Part shown: one piece after another, positions 1 through 12,750 of the stretch
Layout of the letters: each line of letters begins with the position of its first letter
Position numbering within the stretch: the stretch's first letter is position 1
NCBI GenBank assembly: GCA_034440615.1
Contig: JAOTOM010004351.1
Coordinates: 192,501 to 256,500, forward strand
Length of the DNA stretch: 64,000 nucleotides
Reading direction: 5' to 3'
Source: Ashinkailepas kermadecensis
Taxonomy: Eukaryota; Arthropoda; Thecostraca; Neolepadidae
Notes under the pieces: model-generated
The model's input: only the letters and a program-made list of their open reading frames with translations
Databases searched by the model: none
What the model was told of the DNA's origin: nothing
Program-made: the position numbers and the translations under genes

Positions 1-259
1 CGGTGGCGCTGTTGCAGTTTGCTGAAAGTTCCCACTTATAACCTTCATTTCAGGCCGATAGAGTCCTGGGAAGATCCATTGGCCATCCCTTCATACCAGG
101 TAGCGAACCGAACAACCAGGAATTTTATCACCGACCACGTATTTTACGCTCGAACCTAACCAAGCGAGCATTCTACTACGGGCCGACGTCACGGGCCGAC
201 GTCACGGGCCGAATATTCTACCACAGTCGAACCTCATCGACCGATGATTCTGCGGCGGC
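1..259. other. unassigned sequence
   Basis: No gene is visible. A 13-bp unit, gggccgacgtcac, is repeated in tandem near 181-206. The sequence leads into the first minisatellite. Confidence 0.5.
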
Positions 260-261
260 CG

Positions 262-494
262 GGAAGCAGCAGCACAGTCGAGCCTTCCCCCCAGTATCAT
301 ACTACAGTCGAGCCTTCCCTCAGTATCATACTACAGCTGGCCAGCAGCAGCACAGTCGAGCCTTCCCCCAGTATCATACTACAGTCGAGCCTTCCCTCCC
401 AGTATCATACTACAGCTGGCCAACAGCAGCACAGTCGAAGCCTTCCCTTCCAGTATCATTCTACAGTCGAGCCTTGCGTCCCAGTATCATACTA
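262..494. repeat. minisatellite, irregular units
   Basis: The phrases cagtcgagccttccc and agtatcatactacag alternate about six times, with or without an inserted ctggccagcagcagca segment. The short open frames here are periodic and are not credible proteins. Confidence 0.85.
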
Positions 495-535
495 CGATCG
501 AACCCCACCGACCATCTATCGCACCAGAGCCGACA

Positions 536-1056
536 CGACCCATCCAATGCAACACCAGACCTATCCAATACAACACCAAACTCATCCAATATAACACCAG
601 ACTCATCCAAGACAACACTAGAACCAACCGATACAACACCAGACCTACCCAATACAACACCAAACTCATCCAATATAACACCAGACTCATCCAAGACAAC
701 ACTAGAACCAACCGATACAACACCAGACCTATCCAATACAACACCAAACTCATCCAATATAACACCAGACTCATCCAAGACAACACTAGAACCAACCGAT
801 ACAACACCAAACCCATTCAATACAACACCAGAACCATCCAATACAACATCAAAGCCATCCAATACAACACCAGACCAATCCAGGACAACACTAGACCCAT
901 CCAATATAACACCGGACCCAACCAATACAACACCAAACCCAACCAATGTAACACCAGACCCATCCAAGACAACACTATATCCATCCGATACAACACCAGA
1001 CGCATCCAATACAACACCAGACCTATCCAATACAACACCAGACCCAACCCAACACC
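536..1056. repeat. 21-bp tandem repeat
   Basis: About 25 units of the type ccatccaatacaacaccag repeat every 21 bp, with a higher-order block of several units recurring near 580-800. Because 21 is a multiple of three, the array stays open on both strands. The plus frame reads as a seven-residue PSNTTPD-like repeat, similar in composition to a mucin, and the minus frame as LDGSGVV. Neither frame is bounded by recognisable unique coding sequence, so this is called a repeat. A secreted Ser/Thr-rich protein cannot be excluded without transcript data. Confidence 0.85.
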
Positions 1057-1124
1057 AAGCGTTGGGCTCCAGCTGTGCAGAAATACAAGCGTCAGTGACG
1101 CCGCTCAGATATCACCTGTCCCAG

Positions 1125-2412
1125 TCGTACGTCAGCCTGTGACGCCGGTCACCAGTCGTACGTCAGCCGGTGACGCCGGTCACCCGTCGTACGTCAGCCT
1201 GTGACGCCGGTCAGATGGCACCAGTCACCAGTCGTACGTCAGCCTGTGACGCCGGTCACCAGTCGTACGTCAGCCGGTGACGCCGGTCACCAGTCGTACG
1301 TCAGTCGGTGACGCCGGTCACCAGTCGTACGTCAGCCGGTGACGCCGGTCACCCGTCGTACGTCAGCCTGTGACGCCGGTCACCCGTCGTACGTCAGTCG
1401 GTGACGCCGGTCACCAGTCGTACGTCAGCCGGTGACGCCGGTCACCAGTCGTACGTCAGTCGGTGACGCCGGTCACCAGTCGTACGTCAGCCGGTGACGC
1501 CGGTCACCAGTCGTACGTCAGCCGGTGACGCCGGTCACCCGTCGTACGTCAGCCTGTGACGCCGGTCAGATGGCACCAGTCACCAGTCGTACGTCAGCCT
1601 GTGACGCCGGTCACCAGTCGTACGTCAGCCGGTGACGCCGGTCACCCGTCGTACGTCAGCCTGTGACGCCGGTCAGATGGCACCAGTCACCAGTCGTACG
1701 TCAGCCGGTGACGCCGGTCACCAGTCGTACGTCAGCCGGTGACGCCGGTCACCCGTCGTACGTCAGCCTGTGACGCCGGTCAGATGGCACCAGTCGCCAG
1801 TCGTACGTCAGCCGGTGACGCCGGTCAGATGGCACCAGTCGCCAGTCGTACGTCAGCCTGTGACGCCGGTCAGATGGCACCAGTCGCCAGTCGTACGTCA
1901 GCCGGTGACGCCGGTCAGATGGCACCAGTCGCCAGTCGTACGTCAGCCTGTGACGCCGGTCAGATGGCACCAGTCGCCAGTCGTACGTCAGCCGGTGACG
2001 CCGGTCAGATGGCACCAGTCGCCAGTCGTACGTCAGCCTGTAACGCCGGTCAGATGGCACCAGTCGCCAGTCGTACGTCAGCCTGTGACGCCGGTCAGAT
2101 GGCACCAGTCGCCAGTCGTACGTCAGCCGGTGACGCCGGTCAGATGGCACCAGTCGCCAGTCGTACGTCAGCCTGTGACGCCGGTCAGATGGCACCAGTC
2201 GCCAGTCGTACGTCAGCCGGTGACGCCGGTCAGATGGCACCAGTCGCCAGTCGTACGTCAGCCTGTGACGCCGGTCAGATGGCACCAGTCGCCAGTCGTA
2301 CGTCAGCCGGTGACGCCGGTCACCCGTCGTACGTCAGCCTGTGACGCCGGTCAGATGGCACCAGTCACCAGTCGTACGTCAGCCGGTGACGCCGGTCACC
2401 AGTCGTACGTCA
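1125..2412. repeat. 31/45-bp minisatellite with two unit lengths
   Basis: The 31-bp unit gacgccggtcaccagtcgta... occurs up to about 1.75 kb. The right part is dominated by a 45-bp unit that carries an extra agatggcaccagtc segment. A ccggt/cctgt variant alternates almost regularly, which suggests a two-unit higher-order repeat. The 45-bp part stays open in several frames only because 45 is divisible by three. Confidence 0.9.
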
Positions 2413-2879
2413 GCGGTGGCGTGTTTGCGTGCCATAACACGTCGGCGGCTACCGCACCGCGGCCGGCTTCGACCGGCCGTGGTACGTACCAGCCCGGCCG
2501 GCCCAGCAGGGCGTGCCCGGCCCACGCTGGACCGGCATGCGATAACGGAGCCACGCCCACTGGACAGCGCCGCCGACGCGTGATGCGGAGCGACGTGCCG
2601 ACTAGACCGGTGCGACTTCGACCGAAATCTCAAAGGACATCAAATGATCTGCTGGAGCCTTTCTCTAAAAATCGTTGCGGTTTCATAAAAAGAAAAAACG
2701 TGCTCGTGGTCGTCAAGCCTCATCCTCCGGGTTTTGCTTTCAACGTTCGGCAACGTTGCTACAATTATACGAGAATAAATGTTTCTGGGTGATAATTTCT
2801 TCCTTTGCTCTTTCGATCGCCTCCTGTCTCCCTCCCTCCCCTCGCTTTATTTTCACCTCTCTCCCCCTCCCTCCCCCCC
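2413..2879. other. unassigned spacer, GC-rich left half
   Basis: The first 220 bp are CpG-rich and the rest is of average composition. No exon with credible splice borders was seen. Confidence 0.4.
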
Positions 2880-4260
<1,381 letters not shown>

Positions 4261-4684
4261 TACCATTACCATCGGAGACATTGTCGAGGTGGCTACCTGG
4301 CTAACTCTCCGACGTCCAGAAAAGCGAACTCTTCCAGGAATGTCCAGAAACGAAACAATCGACGAACACACAAGCAGCTATCTTATATATCTTCATGGTC
4401 ACTCATAGTTTCAGTTATGCCCCATTGGCGCCGTAACAGTCTGTCTTCAAGTAGTTAAAGTCCCCTAGATCCGCCCCTTTTCCATGAGCGGATATAGTGG
4501 GGAGGGGCACAGGAGCCACGCCTCCCCCGCCCCAAGAGGCCGATCTTTGCCGACCATTTTGGACTAAAATGGCATTTGAAATTGGCAAACTTGCCGTGGC
4601 AACATGACGATATTGTGGACCAAACATGCCCAAAAAACATGGAATTGTGGGTCAAACCTGCCACGGAAATATGACAGGTTTGGA
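4261..4684. other. unassigned spacer
   Basis: Mixed-composition sequence in which no gene, RNA or mobile element was recognised. Confidence 0.4.
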
Positions 4685-5035
4685 CATTACTCCCCTCCAC
4701 AGCAGGGTATATCACATTAGCCTCACACAGCAAGGCACATCACTCCCCTCCACAGCAAAGTGCATCACATTAACTTCACACAGCAAGGTACATCACTCCA
4801 CCTCCACAACCACAACAGGGTACATCGCATTGATCTCACACAGCAATGCACATCACTCCCCTCTACAGCAGGGTACATCACATTAACCTCACACGGCAAG
4901 GCACATCACCCGAACCCTCCACAATAGAGCACATCACACTACCCTCACGCAGCAAGGCGCATGCTGTTAGTTTCACACAGCAATGCACATCACTCCACGA
5001 CACAGCACATCGCTGCGCATCACTTTAGCCACCAA
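4685..5035. repeat. degenerate cacatcactcc tandem repeat
   Basis: About eight imperfect units carry cacatcactcccctccacag, cagcaaggtacatcac and related phrases, with local spacing of about 40-50 bp. Confidence 0.8.
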
Positions 5036-5129
5036 TGGCACATACCTACAATCTTGCTCAACAAGGTATATCGTATTATATAAGCCATAAAACGAAATAG
5101 CGCATACTACAGCCCAACGTCAGTAACAT

Positions 5130-5960
5130 TGCCTGCACAGCGTGACGACTACATCACACATCACAGACACTCAGCCCATAAACACGACACTAGCATAGCC
5201 CGCACAGCGTGACCACAAAAACATCCCACAGCACAACGCATCACAACGCCCACACAACACAGCGCATCACACAGCCACACAACACGGAGCATAGCCCGCA
5301 CAGCGTGACGCACAACTACAACATCCCACAGCACAACGCATCACAACCGCCCACACAACACAGCGCATCACTACAACCCACAACACGGCGCATCACTACA
5401 GCCCACACAACACGGTACTAGCATAGCCCGCACAGCGTGACACACAACTACAACATCCCACAGCACAACGCATCACAACCGCCCACACAACACAGCGCAT
5501 CACTACAACCCACACAACACGGCGCATCACTACAGCCCACACAACACGGCACTAGCATAGCCCGCACAGCGTGACACACAACTACAACATCCCACAGCAC
5601 AACGCATCACAACCGCCCACACAACACAGCGCATCACTACAACCCACACAACACAGCGCATCACTACAGCCCACAAAACACCACAAAAAAACACCCCCCA
5701 CGGACACACAAACAACACCCACAGCACAACGCATCACAACCGCCCACACAACACAGCGCATCACTACAACCCACACAACACGGCGCATCACTACAGCCCA
5801 CACAACACGGCACTAGCATAGCCCGCACAGCGTGACACAACTACAACATCACAGAAACGATAAACAAGCGCACACTACACAAACGCGCATCACTACAGCC
5901 CACACAACACAGCCCACACACAGCGCATCACTACAGCCCACACAACACAGCGCACCACCA
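5130..5960. repeat. CA-rich minisatellite with about 132-bp higher-order unit
   Basis: Phrases such as cacaacacagcgcatcacta recur every 27-30 bp. A marker, catagcccgcacagcgtgac, recurs at 5194, 5290, 5422, 5555 and 5816, spacings of about 96, 132, 133 and 261 bp. This points to a roughly 132-bp higher-order unit. One strand is almost free of T. Confidence 0.88.
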
Positions 5961-6134
5961 TGACCAAGAGCAACACACTGCGCCACTTTTACCACGGCGG
6001 CACGACACAGCGCCTGCACTATCCAAATGTGTCACCACCACCACGCAAACCAGCCAACACAACACATCCACCCACCCATACAGTAGGCACAACTGCAACC
6101 CGTCTACGATGCAAGCCAACTATCCATACGCTCA

Positions 6135-6305
6135 ATAGACGCGAGTACGTGCACTTAGTGTCGTCCAAACGGCACACATATCTACTGCTACCACAATAGA
6201 CCCGACCACGTGCACCTAGTGCTGTCCAAACGGCACACATACCTACTGCTACCACAATAGACCCGACCACGTGCACCTAGTGTTGTCCAAACGGCACATC
6301 TAGCT
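6135..6305. repeat. 61-bp tandem repeat, 2.7 units
   Basis: The gtgcac marker is at 6149, 6210 and 6271, each followed by tagtgytgtccaaacggcac. Confidence 0.9.
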
Positions 6306-6334
6306 ACTGCTGCCGCCACGCCGTCACTCGGCAT

Positions 6335-6675
6335 GCAACACCCGTCCGCCAGTGGACCAGATACACCACACCGTCACGCGACACCCGTCCGCCAGTGGAC
6401 CAGATCACGGACCAGGGACACCACACCGTCACTCGGTACGCGACACCCGTCTGCCAGTGGACCAGATCACGGACCAGGGACACCACACCGTCACTCGGTA
6501 CGCGACACCCGTCTGCCAGTGGACCAGATCACGGACCAGGGACACCAGGCCGTCACTCGGCACGCGACACCCGTCCGCCAGTGGACCAGATCACGGACCA
6601 GGGACACCAGGCCGTCGCTCGGCACGCGACACCCGTCCGCCAGTGGACCAGGTACACCACACCGTCACTCGGCAA
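6335..6675. repeat. 62-bp tandem repeat, about 5.5 units
   Basis: Each unit contains cgacacccgtcygccagtgg, accagatcacggaccaggga and caccacaccgtcactcgg. Adjacent units at 6431 and 6493 are nearly identical. Confidence 0.92.
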
Positions 6676-6689
6676 CACTGACCGGGCAG

Positions 6690-7130
6690 GGCGCGTCTCT
6701 TGGCGGGCGGGAACGGCGGCGTGCTGTGACGGCGGCCGGAGCGGCTCTGGCGCACCTCCGACGGACTCGGGGCCGGCGCGGAGACTGACCCACCCGGCCG
6801 GCCGGGCACACGCGGCCGGCCGGCCGGGCGCGCGGGCGGGCGGCGGCGGCGGCGGCGGCGACGGCGGCGGTGGCCGTGGTGGTAGCGGCGGCGGCGCGAG
6901 TCAATTACACAACAACAATAAGCAGCCGGGATCAATCGGGGGCGGCCAGCAGCCAGCAGCCGGCGGCCGGCGGCCGGCGTGGCGGCGTTAATTGGTCGGC
7001 GCTGGCGCCGCCAAAGGCCGGCCCGCCGGCCGCATTGCACGTGCGGTCGGCGGCCTGGCGAGGTCCGCTGGGACTCGTCACGTCACGCCTGCGCGGCCCA
7101 CTAGGGTGGCGTCACGCCTGACTGGCACCG
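6690..7130. other. GC-rich block with an AT island
   Basis: Extreme GC content with cgg runs is interrupted at 6898-6935 by an AT-rich stretch containing gtcaattacacaac and aacaataagc. No coding exon is apparent. It resembles a promoter or regulatory CpG island. Confidence 0.4.
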
Positions 7131-7185
7131 GGTGTCGGCCGGCCCCAGACGTACCGGGTCACAACCCTTCCGCACGGCAGGCACT

Positions 7186-10100
7186 GATGCGGGGCAGCTG
7201 CACACTGCACAGTGGACGCTGGAGCGGTATAGCACGGTGGTACACAACAGTACAGGACAGTGACGAATAGCAGCTGTACACTGTACAGTGGACGCTGGAG
7301 CGGTATAGCACGGTGGTACACAACAGTACAGGACAGTGATGCGGGGCAGCTGCACACTGCACAGTGGACGCTGGAGCGGTATAGCACGGTGGTACACAAC
7401 AGTCATACAGGACAGTGGTGCAGGGCAGCTGCACACTGCACAGTGGACGCTGGAGCGGTATAGCACGGTGGTACACAACAGTCATACAGGACAGTGGTGC
7501 AGGGCAGCTGCACACTGCACAGTGGACGCTGGAGCGGTATAGCACGGTGGTACGCAACAGTACAGGACAGTGATGAATGGCAGCTGTACACTGTACAGTG
7601 GACGCTGGAGCGGTATAGCACGGTGGTACACAACAGTCATACAGGACAGTGATGCGGGGCAGCTGCACACTGCACAGTGGACGCTGGAGCGGTATAGCAC
7701 GGTGGTACACAACAGTCATACAGGACAGTGATGAATGGCAGCTGTACACTGCACAGTGGACGCTGGAGCGGTATAGCACGGTGGTACACAACAGTCATAC
7801 AGGACAGTGATGCGGGGCAGCTGCACACTGCACAGTGGACGCTGGAGCGGTATAGCACGGTGGTACACAACAGTCATACAGGACAGTGATGAATGGCAGC
7901 TGTACACTGCACAGTGGACGCTGGAGCGGTATAGCACGGTGGTACACAACAGTCATACAGGACAGTGATGCGGGGCAGCTGCACACTGCACAGTGGACGC
8001 TGGAGCGGTATAGCACGGTGGTACACAACAGTCATACAGGACAGTGGTGCAGGGCAGCTGCACACTGCACAGTGGACGCTGGAGCGGTATAGCACGGTGG
8101 TACACAACAGTCATACAGGACAGTGGTGCAGGGCAGCTGTACACTGTACAGTGGACGCTGGAGCGGTATAGCACGGTGGTACACAACAGTACAGGACAGT
8201 GATGAATGGCAGCTGTACACTGTACAGTGGACGCTGGAGCGGTATAGCACGGTGGTACACAACAGTCATACAGGACAGTGGTGCAGGGCAGCTGCACACT
8301 GCACAGTGGACGCTGGAGCGGTATAGCACGGTGGTACACAACAGTCATACAGGACAGTGGTGCGGGGCAGCTGCACGCTGCACAGTGGACGCTGGAGCGG
8401 TATAGCACGGTGGTACACAACAGTCATACAGGACAGTGGTGCAGGGCAGCTGCACACGCACAGTGGACGCTGGAGCGGTATAGCACGGTGGTACACAACA
8501 GTCATACAGGACAGTGGTGCAGGGCAGCTGCACACTGCACAGTGGACGCTGGAGCGGTATAGCACGGTGGTACACAACAGTACAGGACAGTGATGAATGG
8601 CAGCTGTACACTGTACAGTGGACGCTGGAGCGGTATAGCACGGTGGTACACAACAGTACAGGACAGTGATGAATGGCAGCTGTACACTGTACAGTGGACG
8701 CTGGAGCGGTATAGCACGGTGGTACACAACAGTACAGGACAGTGATGGGGGCAGCTGCACACTGCACAGTGGACGCTGGAGCGGTATAGCACGGTGGTAC
8801 ACAACAGTCATACAGGACAGTGGTGCAGGGCAGCTGTACACTGTACAGTGGACGCTGGAGCGGTATAGCACGGTGGTACGAACAGTAAGGAAGGAAAGCA
8901 GCTGTACACTGTACAGTGGACGCTGGAGCGGTATAGCACGGTGGTCACAACAGTACAGGACAGTGACACTGCACAGTGGACGCTGGAGCGGTATAGCACG
9001 GTGGTACACAACAGTCATACAGGACAGTGGTGCAGGGCAGTGCACACTGCACAGTGGACGGAAAAAGGCAGGGAGTGACACGCGGTGGACGCTGGAGCAC
9101 GGTGGTACACAACAGTCATACAGGACAGTGGTGCAGGGCAGCTGCACGCTGCACAGTGGACGCTGGAGCGGTATAGCACGGTGGTACACAACAGTCATAC
9201 AGGACAGTGGTGCAGGGCAGCTGCACACTGCACAGTGGACGCTGGAGCGGTATAGCACGGTGGTACACAACAGTCATACAGGACAGTGGTGCAGGGCAGC
9301 TGCACACTGCACAGTGGACGCTGGAGCGGTATAGCACGGTGGTACACAACAGTCATACAGGACAGTGGTGCAGGGCAGCTGTACACTGTACAGTGGACGC
9401 TGGAGCGGTATAGCACGGTGGTACACAACAGTCATACAGGACAGTGGATGCGGGGCAGTGCATGCGCAGTGGACGCTGGAGCGGTATAGCACGGTGGTAC
9501 ACAACAGTCATACAGGACAGTGGTGCAGGGCAGCTGCACACTGCACAGTGGACGCTGGAGCGGTATAGCACGGTGGTACACAAGTAACAGGACAGTGGTG
9601 CAGGGCAGCTGCACTGCACAGTGGACGCTGGAGCGGTATAGCACGGTGGTACACAACAGTCATACAGGACAGTGGTGCAGGGCAGCTGCACACTGCACAG
9701 TGGACGCTGGAGCGGTATAGCACGGTGGTACACAACAGTCATACAGGACAGTGGTGCAGGGCAGCTGTACACTGTACAGTGGACGCTGGAGCGGTATAGC
9801 ACGGTGGTACACAACAGTACAGGACAGTGATGCGGGGCAGCTGCACACTGCACAGTGGACGCTGGAGCGGTATAGCACGGTGGTACACAACAGTCATACA
9901 GGACAGTGGTGCAGGGCAGCTGCACACTGCACAGTGGACGCTGGAGCGGTATAGCACGGTGGTACACAACAGTCATACAGGACAGTGGTGCAGGGCAGCT
10001 GCACACTGCACAGTGGACGCTGGAGCGGTATAGCACGGTGGTACGCAACAGTACAGGACAGTGGTGCAGGGCAGCTGACACTGCACAGTGGACGCTGGAG

Positions 10101-10262
10101 CGGTATAGCACGGTGGTACACAACAGTCATACAGGACAGTGGTGCAGGGCAGCTGCACACTGCACAGTGGACGCTGGAGCGGTATAGCACGGTGGTACGC
10201 AACAGTACAGGACAGTGACGAATGGCAGCTGTACACTGTACAGTGGACGCTGGAGCGATACA
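7186..10262. repeat. 79-bp minisatellite, about 39 units
   Basis: The unit cagtggacgctggagcggta ... cagggcagctgcacactgca repeats every 79 bp, or 76 bp when cat is missing from acagtcatacagg. The linked variants ctgtacactgtacag and ctgcacactgcacag mark two unit subtypes, with a few recombinants such as the one near 7738. Irregular, shortened units occur at 8880-9100 and 9450-9620. The many short open frames on both strands are repeat shadows. Confidence 0.96.
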
Positions 10263-10439
10263 GGATGAAATGCACTGTACAATGTACAATGCAGGACAGC
10301 GATACTGGAAAGCAATATCGGGCAGAGACACAGCGAAGCAGTACCGATCAGAGATACATGTCAGCAGTATTGGGCAGCGAAGCGGAGAAGCAGTACCGGG
10401 CAGCGATACTAGGAAGCAGCACCGGGTAGCGATACAGGG
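10263..10439. other. degenerate flank of a cagcag-type repeat
   Basis: Transition zone with scattered agcagtaccgg motifs between the 79-bp array and the next array. No gene is seen. Confidence 0.5.
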
Positions 10440-10800
10440 CGGCAATACCGGGCAGCAGTAGCGGGCAGCAGCAGGGGGCAGCAGTACCGGGCAGTAATGC
10501 CGGGCAGCAGTAACGGGTAGTAGTAGCGGGCAACAGCAGGAGGCAGCAGTAGCGGGCAGCAGCAGCGGGCAGCAGTAGGGAGCAGCAGTAGCGAGCAGCA
10601 GTAGCGGGCAGCAGTAGCGGGTATCAGTATCGGGCAGCAGTAGCGGGCAGCAGTAGCGGGTAGCAGTAGCGGGCAGCAGTAGCGGGCATCAGTATCGGGC
10701 AGCAGTAGCGGGTATCAGTATCGGGCAGCAGTAGCGGGCAGCAGTAGCGGGTAGCAGTAGTGGGCAGCAGTAGCGGGCAGGGGTAGCGGGCAGCAGTAGC
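10440..10800. repeat. gcagcagtagcggg short tandem repeat
   Basis: Irregular 9- to 15-bp units built from gcagtagcgg and gcagcagtagcgg. The GC-rich purine strand is on plus. Confidence 0.9.
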
Positions 10801-10979
10801 GGCCAGCGGCGTGGTAGAGTCGGCGTAGCGACGGCAGCGGGCCGACTGCTCCACACCGTCTCGCCGCGATGTCGAGACGTTGGACGCCACTGACCTTAGC
10901 CGTGCCTGAATCCAATTTGTGTCAGCTGGCGGATTCGCCATCCGCGCTTGGTCCGCCGGCGAGACGGCAGGCCGCCTCA
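10801..10979. other. unique spacer between two arrays
   Basis: About 180 bp of unique GC-rich sequence. On the minus strand an ATG at about 10941-10939 opens a short frame (MANPPADTNWIQARL) that ends at a good donor-like AAG|GTCAGT. This could be a small first coding exon, but no partner exon was found, so no gene is called. Confidence 0.3.
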
Positions 10980-11615
10980 ACGGTGGTCCGTTGACGGGAT
11001 GGTGGTCCATGTGTGGCGGTCCGTTGACGGGATGGTGGTCCATGTGTGGCGGTCCGTTGACGGGCCGGTCGTCCGCGCCTGGTGGTCCGCTGACGGAACG
11101 GTGGTCCGTGTCTGGTGGTCCGTGTCTGGTAGTCCGCTGACGTGGTCCGTGTGTGGTAGTCCGTTAACGGGCCGGTCGTCCGTGTCTGGTGGACCGCTGA
11201 CGGAACGGTGGTCCGTGTCTGATGGTCCGCTGACGGGACCGTGGTCCGTGTCTGGTGGTCTGTTCACGGGACGGTGGTCTGTGTCTGGTGGTCCGTTGAC
11301 GGGACGGCCGTCCGTGTCTGGTGGTCCGCTGACGGGACGGCCGTGCGTGTCTGGTGGTCCGTTGACGGGACGGCCGTGCGTGTCTGGTGGTCCGTTGACG
11401 GGACGGCCGTCCGCGCCTGGTGGTCCACTAACGGGACGGCCGTGCGTGTCTGGTGGTCCGTTGACGGGACGGCCGTCCGCGCCTGGTGGTCCACTGACGG
11501 GACGGTCGTCCGTGTCTGGTGGTCCGTTGGCGGGACGGCCGTCCGCGCCTGGTGGTCCACTAACGGGACGGTCGTGCGTGTCTGGTGGTCCGCTGACGGG
11601 ACGGTCGTCCGCCTC
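10980..11615. repeat. 33-bp minisatellite
   Basis: Units of the type ggtggtccgttgacgggacg + gccgtccgtgtct repeat every 33 bp, about 19 times, with gcgcct/gtgtct variants. The plus frame reads as an eleven-residue SGGPLTGRPSV-like repeat only because 33 is a multiple of three. Confidence 0.94.
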
Positions 11616-12212
11616 GACGGTCGCGCTCGATGCCGCTCGGTGCGGCCACGCCGCCGCCGCGCCACATGAAATTACAATTAATTCTGACCCCCGACCCGAC
11701 AGGGGCGTCCGCCCGCATGTAAATCATCTGTTGCCGACCCACGGCGACGACGGCGGCTGTCGGATGGCTGTGGGTCGCCGCGGGTCACTGGGGTGGGCCG
11801 GGGTCGTCACGGGTCACTGGGGTCGGCCGGGGTGGGCCGGGGCAGGCCGGGCGGCAGCGCCGGATGGCGACGCATGCTAATCGTCCGGCGGCGGCTCGGG
11901 GGCGGCGGCACTCGGTACCGGAGCAGTGTCAGGGGCAGGTGGCAGGGTCAGGGCAGGTGCAGGTCCGGCCGCCGCGCCACCTGTGCTCTGCCGGTCACGG
12001 CTGCTCATGGCGCGTTTCGATACCGCCGGTGTCACTAGCCCGCCGCCGCCGGGACCGCCGCACACCGCCTACTGGCCGGGTGTTGTGTATTAGTGGGAGT
12101 AGCCAACCGGCCACATTGGATTAAGGTACCTACAACCGGCGTGAATATGCGATGTCGTTTAACCTGAGCCCGGACCAGTTCAGTGTGCGAGCGATGGACC
12201 ACTGTTCACCTC
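11616..12212. other. GC-rich block with AT-rich island
   Basis: GC-rich sequence enclosing an AT-rich patch at 11665-11735 with caattaatt (homeodomain-like core) and atgtaaatcat (POU/Pbx-like). No ORF of interest. Possible regulatory island. Confidence 0.35.
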
Positions 12213-12750
12213 ACCATCACCAATGGGCACGGCACAGCTAACCAATGGGCACGGCTCGGCTAACCATTAGGCACGGCTCGGCTAACCAATGGGCACGGCA
12301 CGGCTAACCAATGGGCACTGCACGGCTAACCAATGGGCACGGCACGGCTAACCATTCGGCACGGCACGGCTAACCATTCGGCACTGCACGGCTAACCATT
12401 CGGCACTGCACGGCTAACCAATGGGCACGGCATGGTTAACGAATGGGCACGGCTCGGCTAACCAATGGGCACGGCACGGCTAACCATTGGGCACGGCACG
12501 GCTAACCAATGGGCACTGCACGGCTAACCAATGGGCACGGCTCGGCTAACCAATGGGCACGGCACGGCTAACCATTGGGCACGGCACGGCTAACCATTGG
12601 GCACGGCACGGCTAACCATTGGGCACGGCACGGCTAACCAATAGGCACGGCACGGCTAACCATTGGGCACGGCACGGCTAACCATTCGGCACGGCACGGC
12701 TAACCAATGGGCACGGCACGGCTAACCAATGGGCACTGCACGGTTAACCT
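12213..12750. repeat. 22-bp minisatellite
   Basis: About 24 units of gggcacggcacggctaacca plus at or tt, with single-base variants. Confidence 0.96.

Noticed and set aside
474..1142. 222-codon Ser/Thr-rich, mucin-like frame
   Set aside because: Its period is exactly the 21-bp repeat and the opposite strand is equally open. No signal peptide or unique domain.
1739..2792. 201- and 340-codon frames across the 45-bp array
   Set aside because: Stop-free reading of a 45-bp unit on both strands.
7101..10445. Dozens of overlapping 70-330-codon frames (VVYHRAIPLQRPL-like)
   Set aside because: Shadows of the 79-bp minisatellite, present on both strands at unit spacing.
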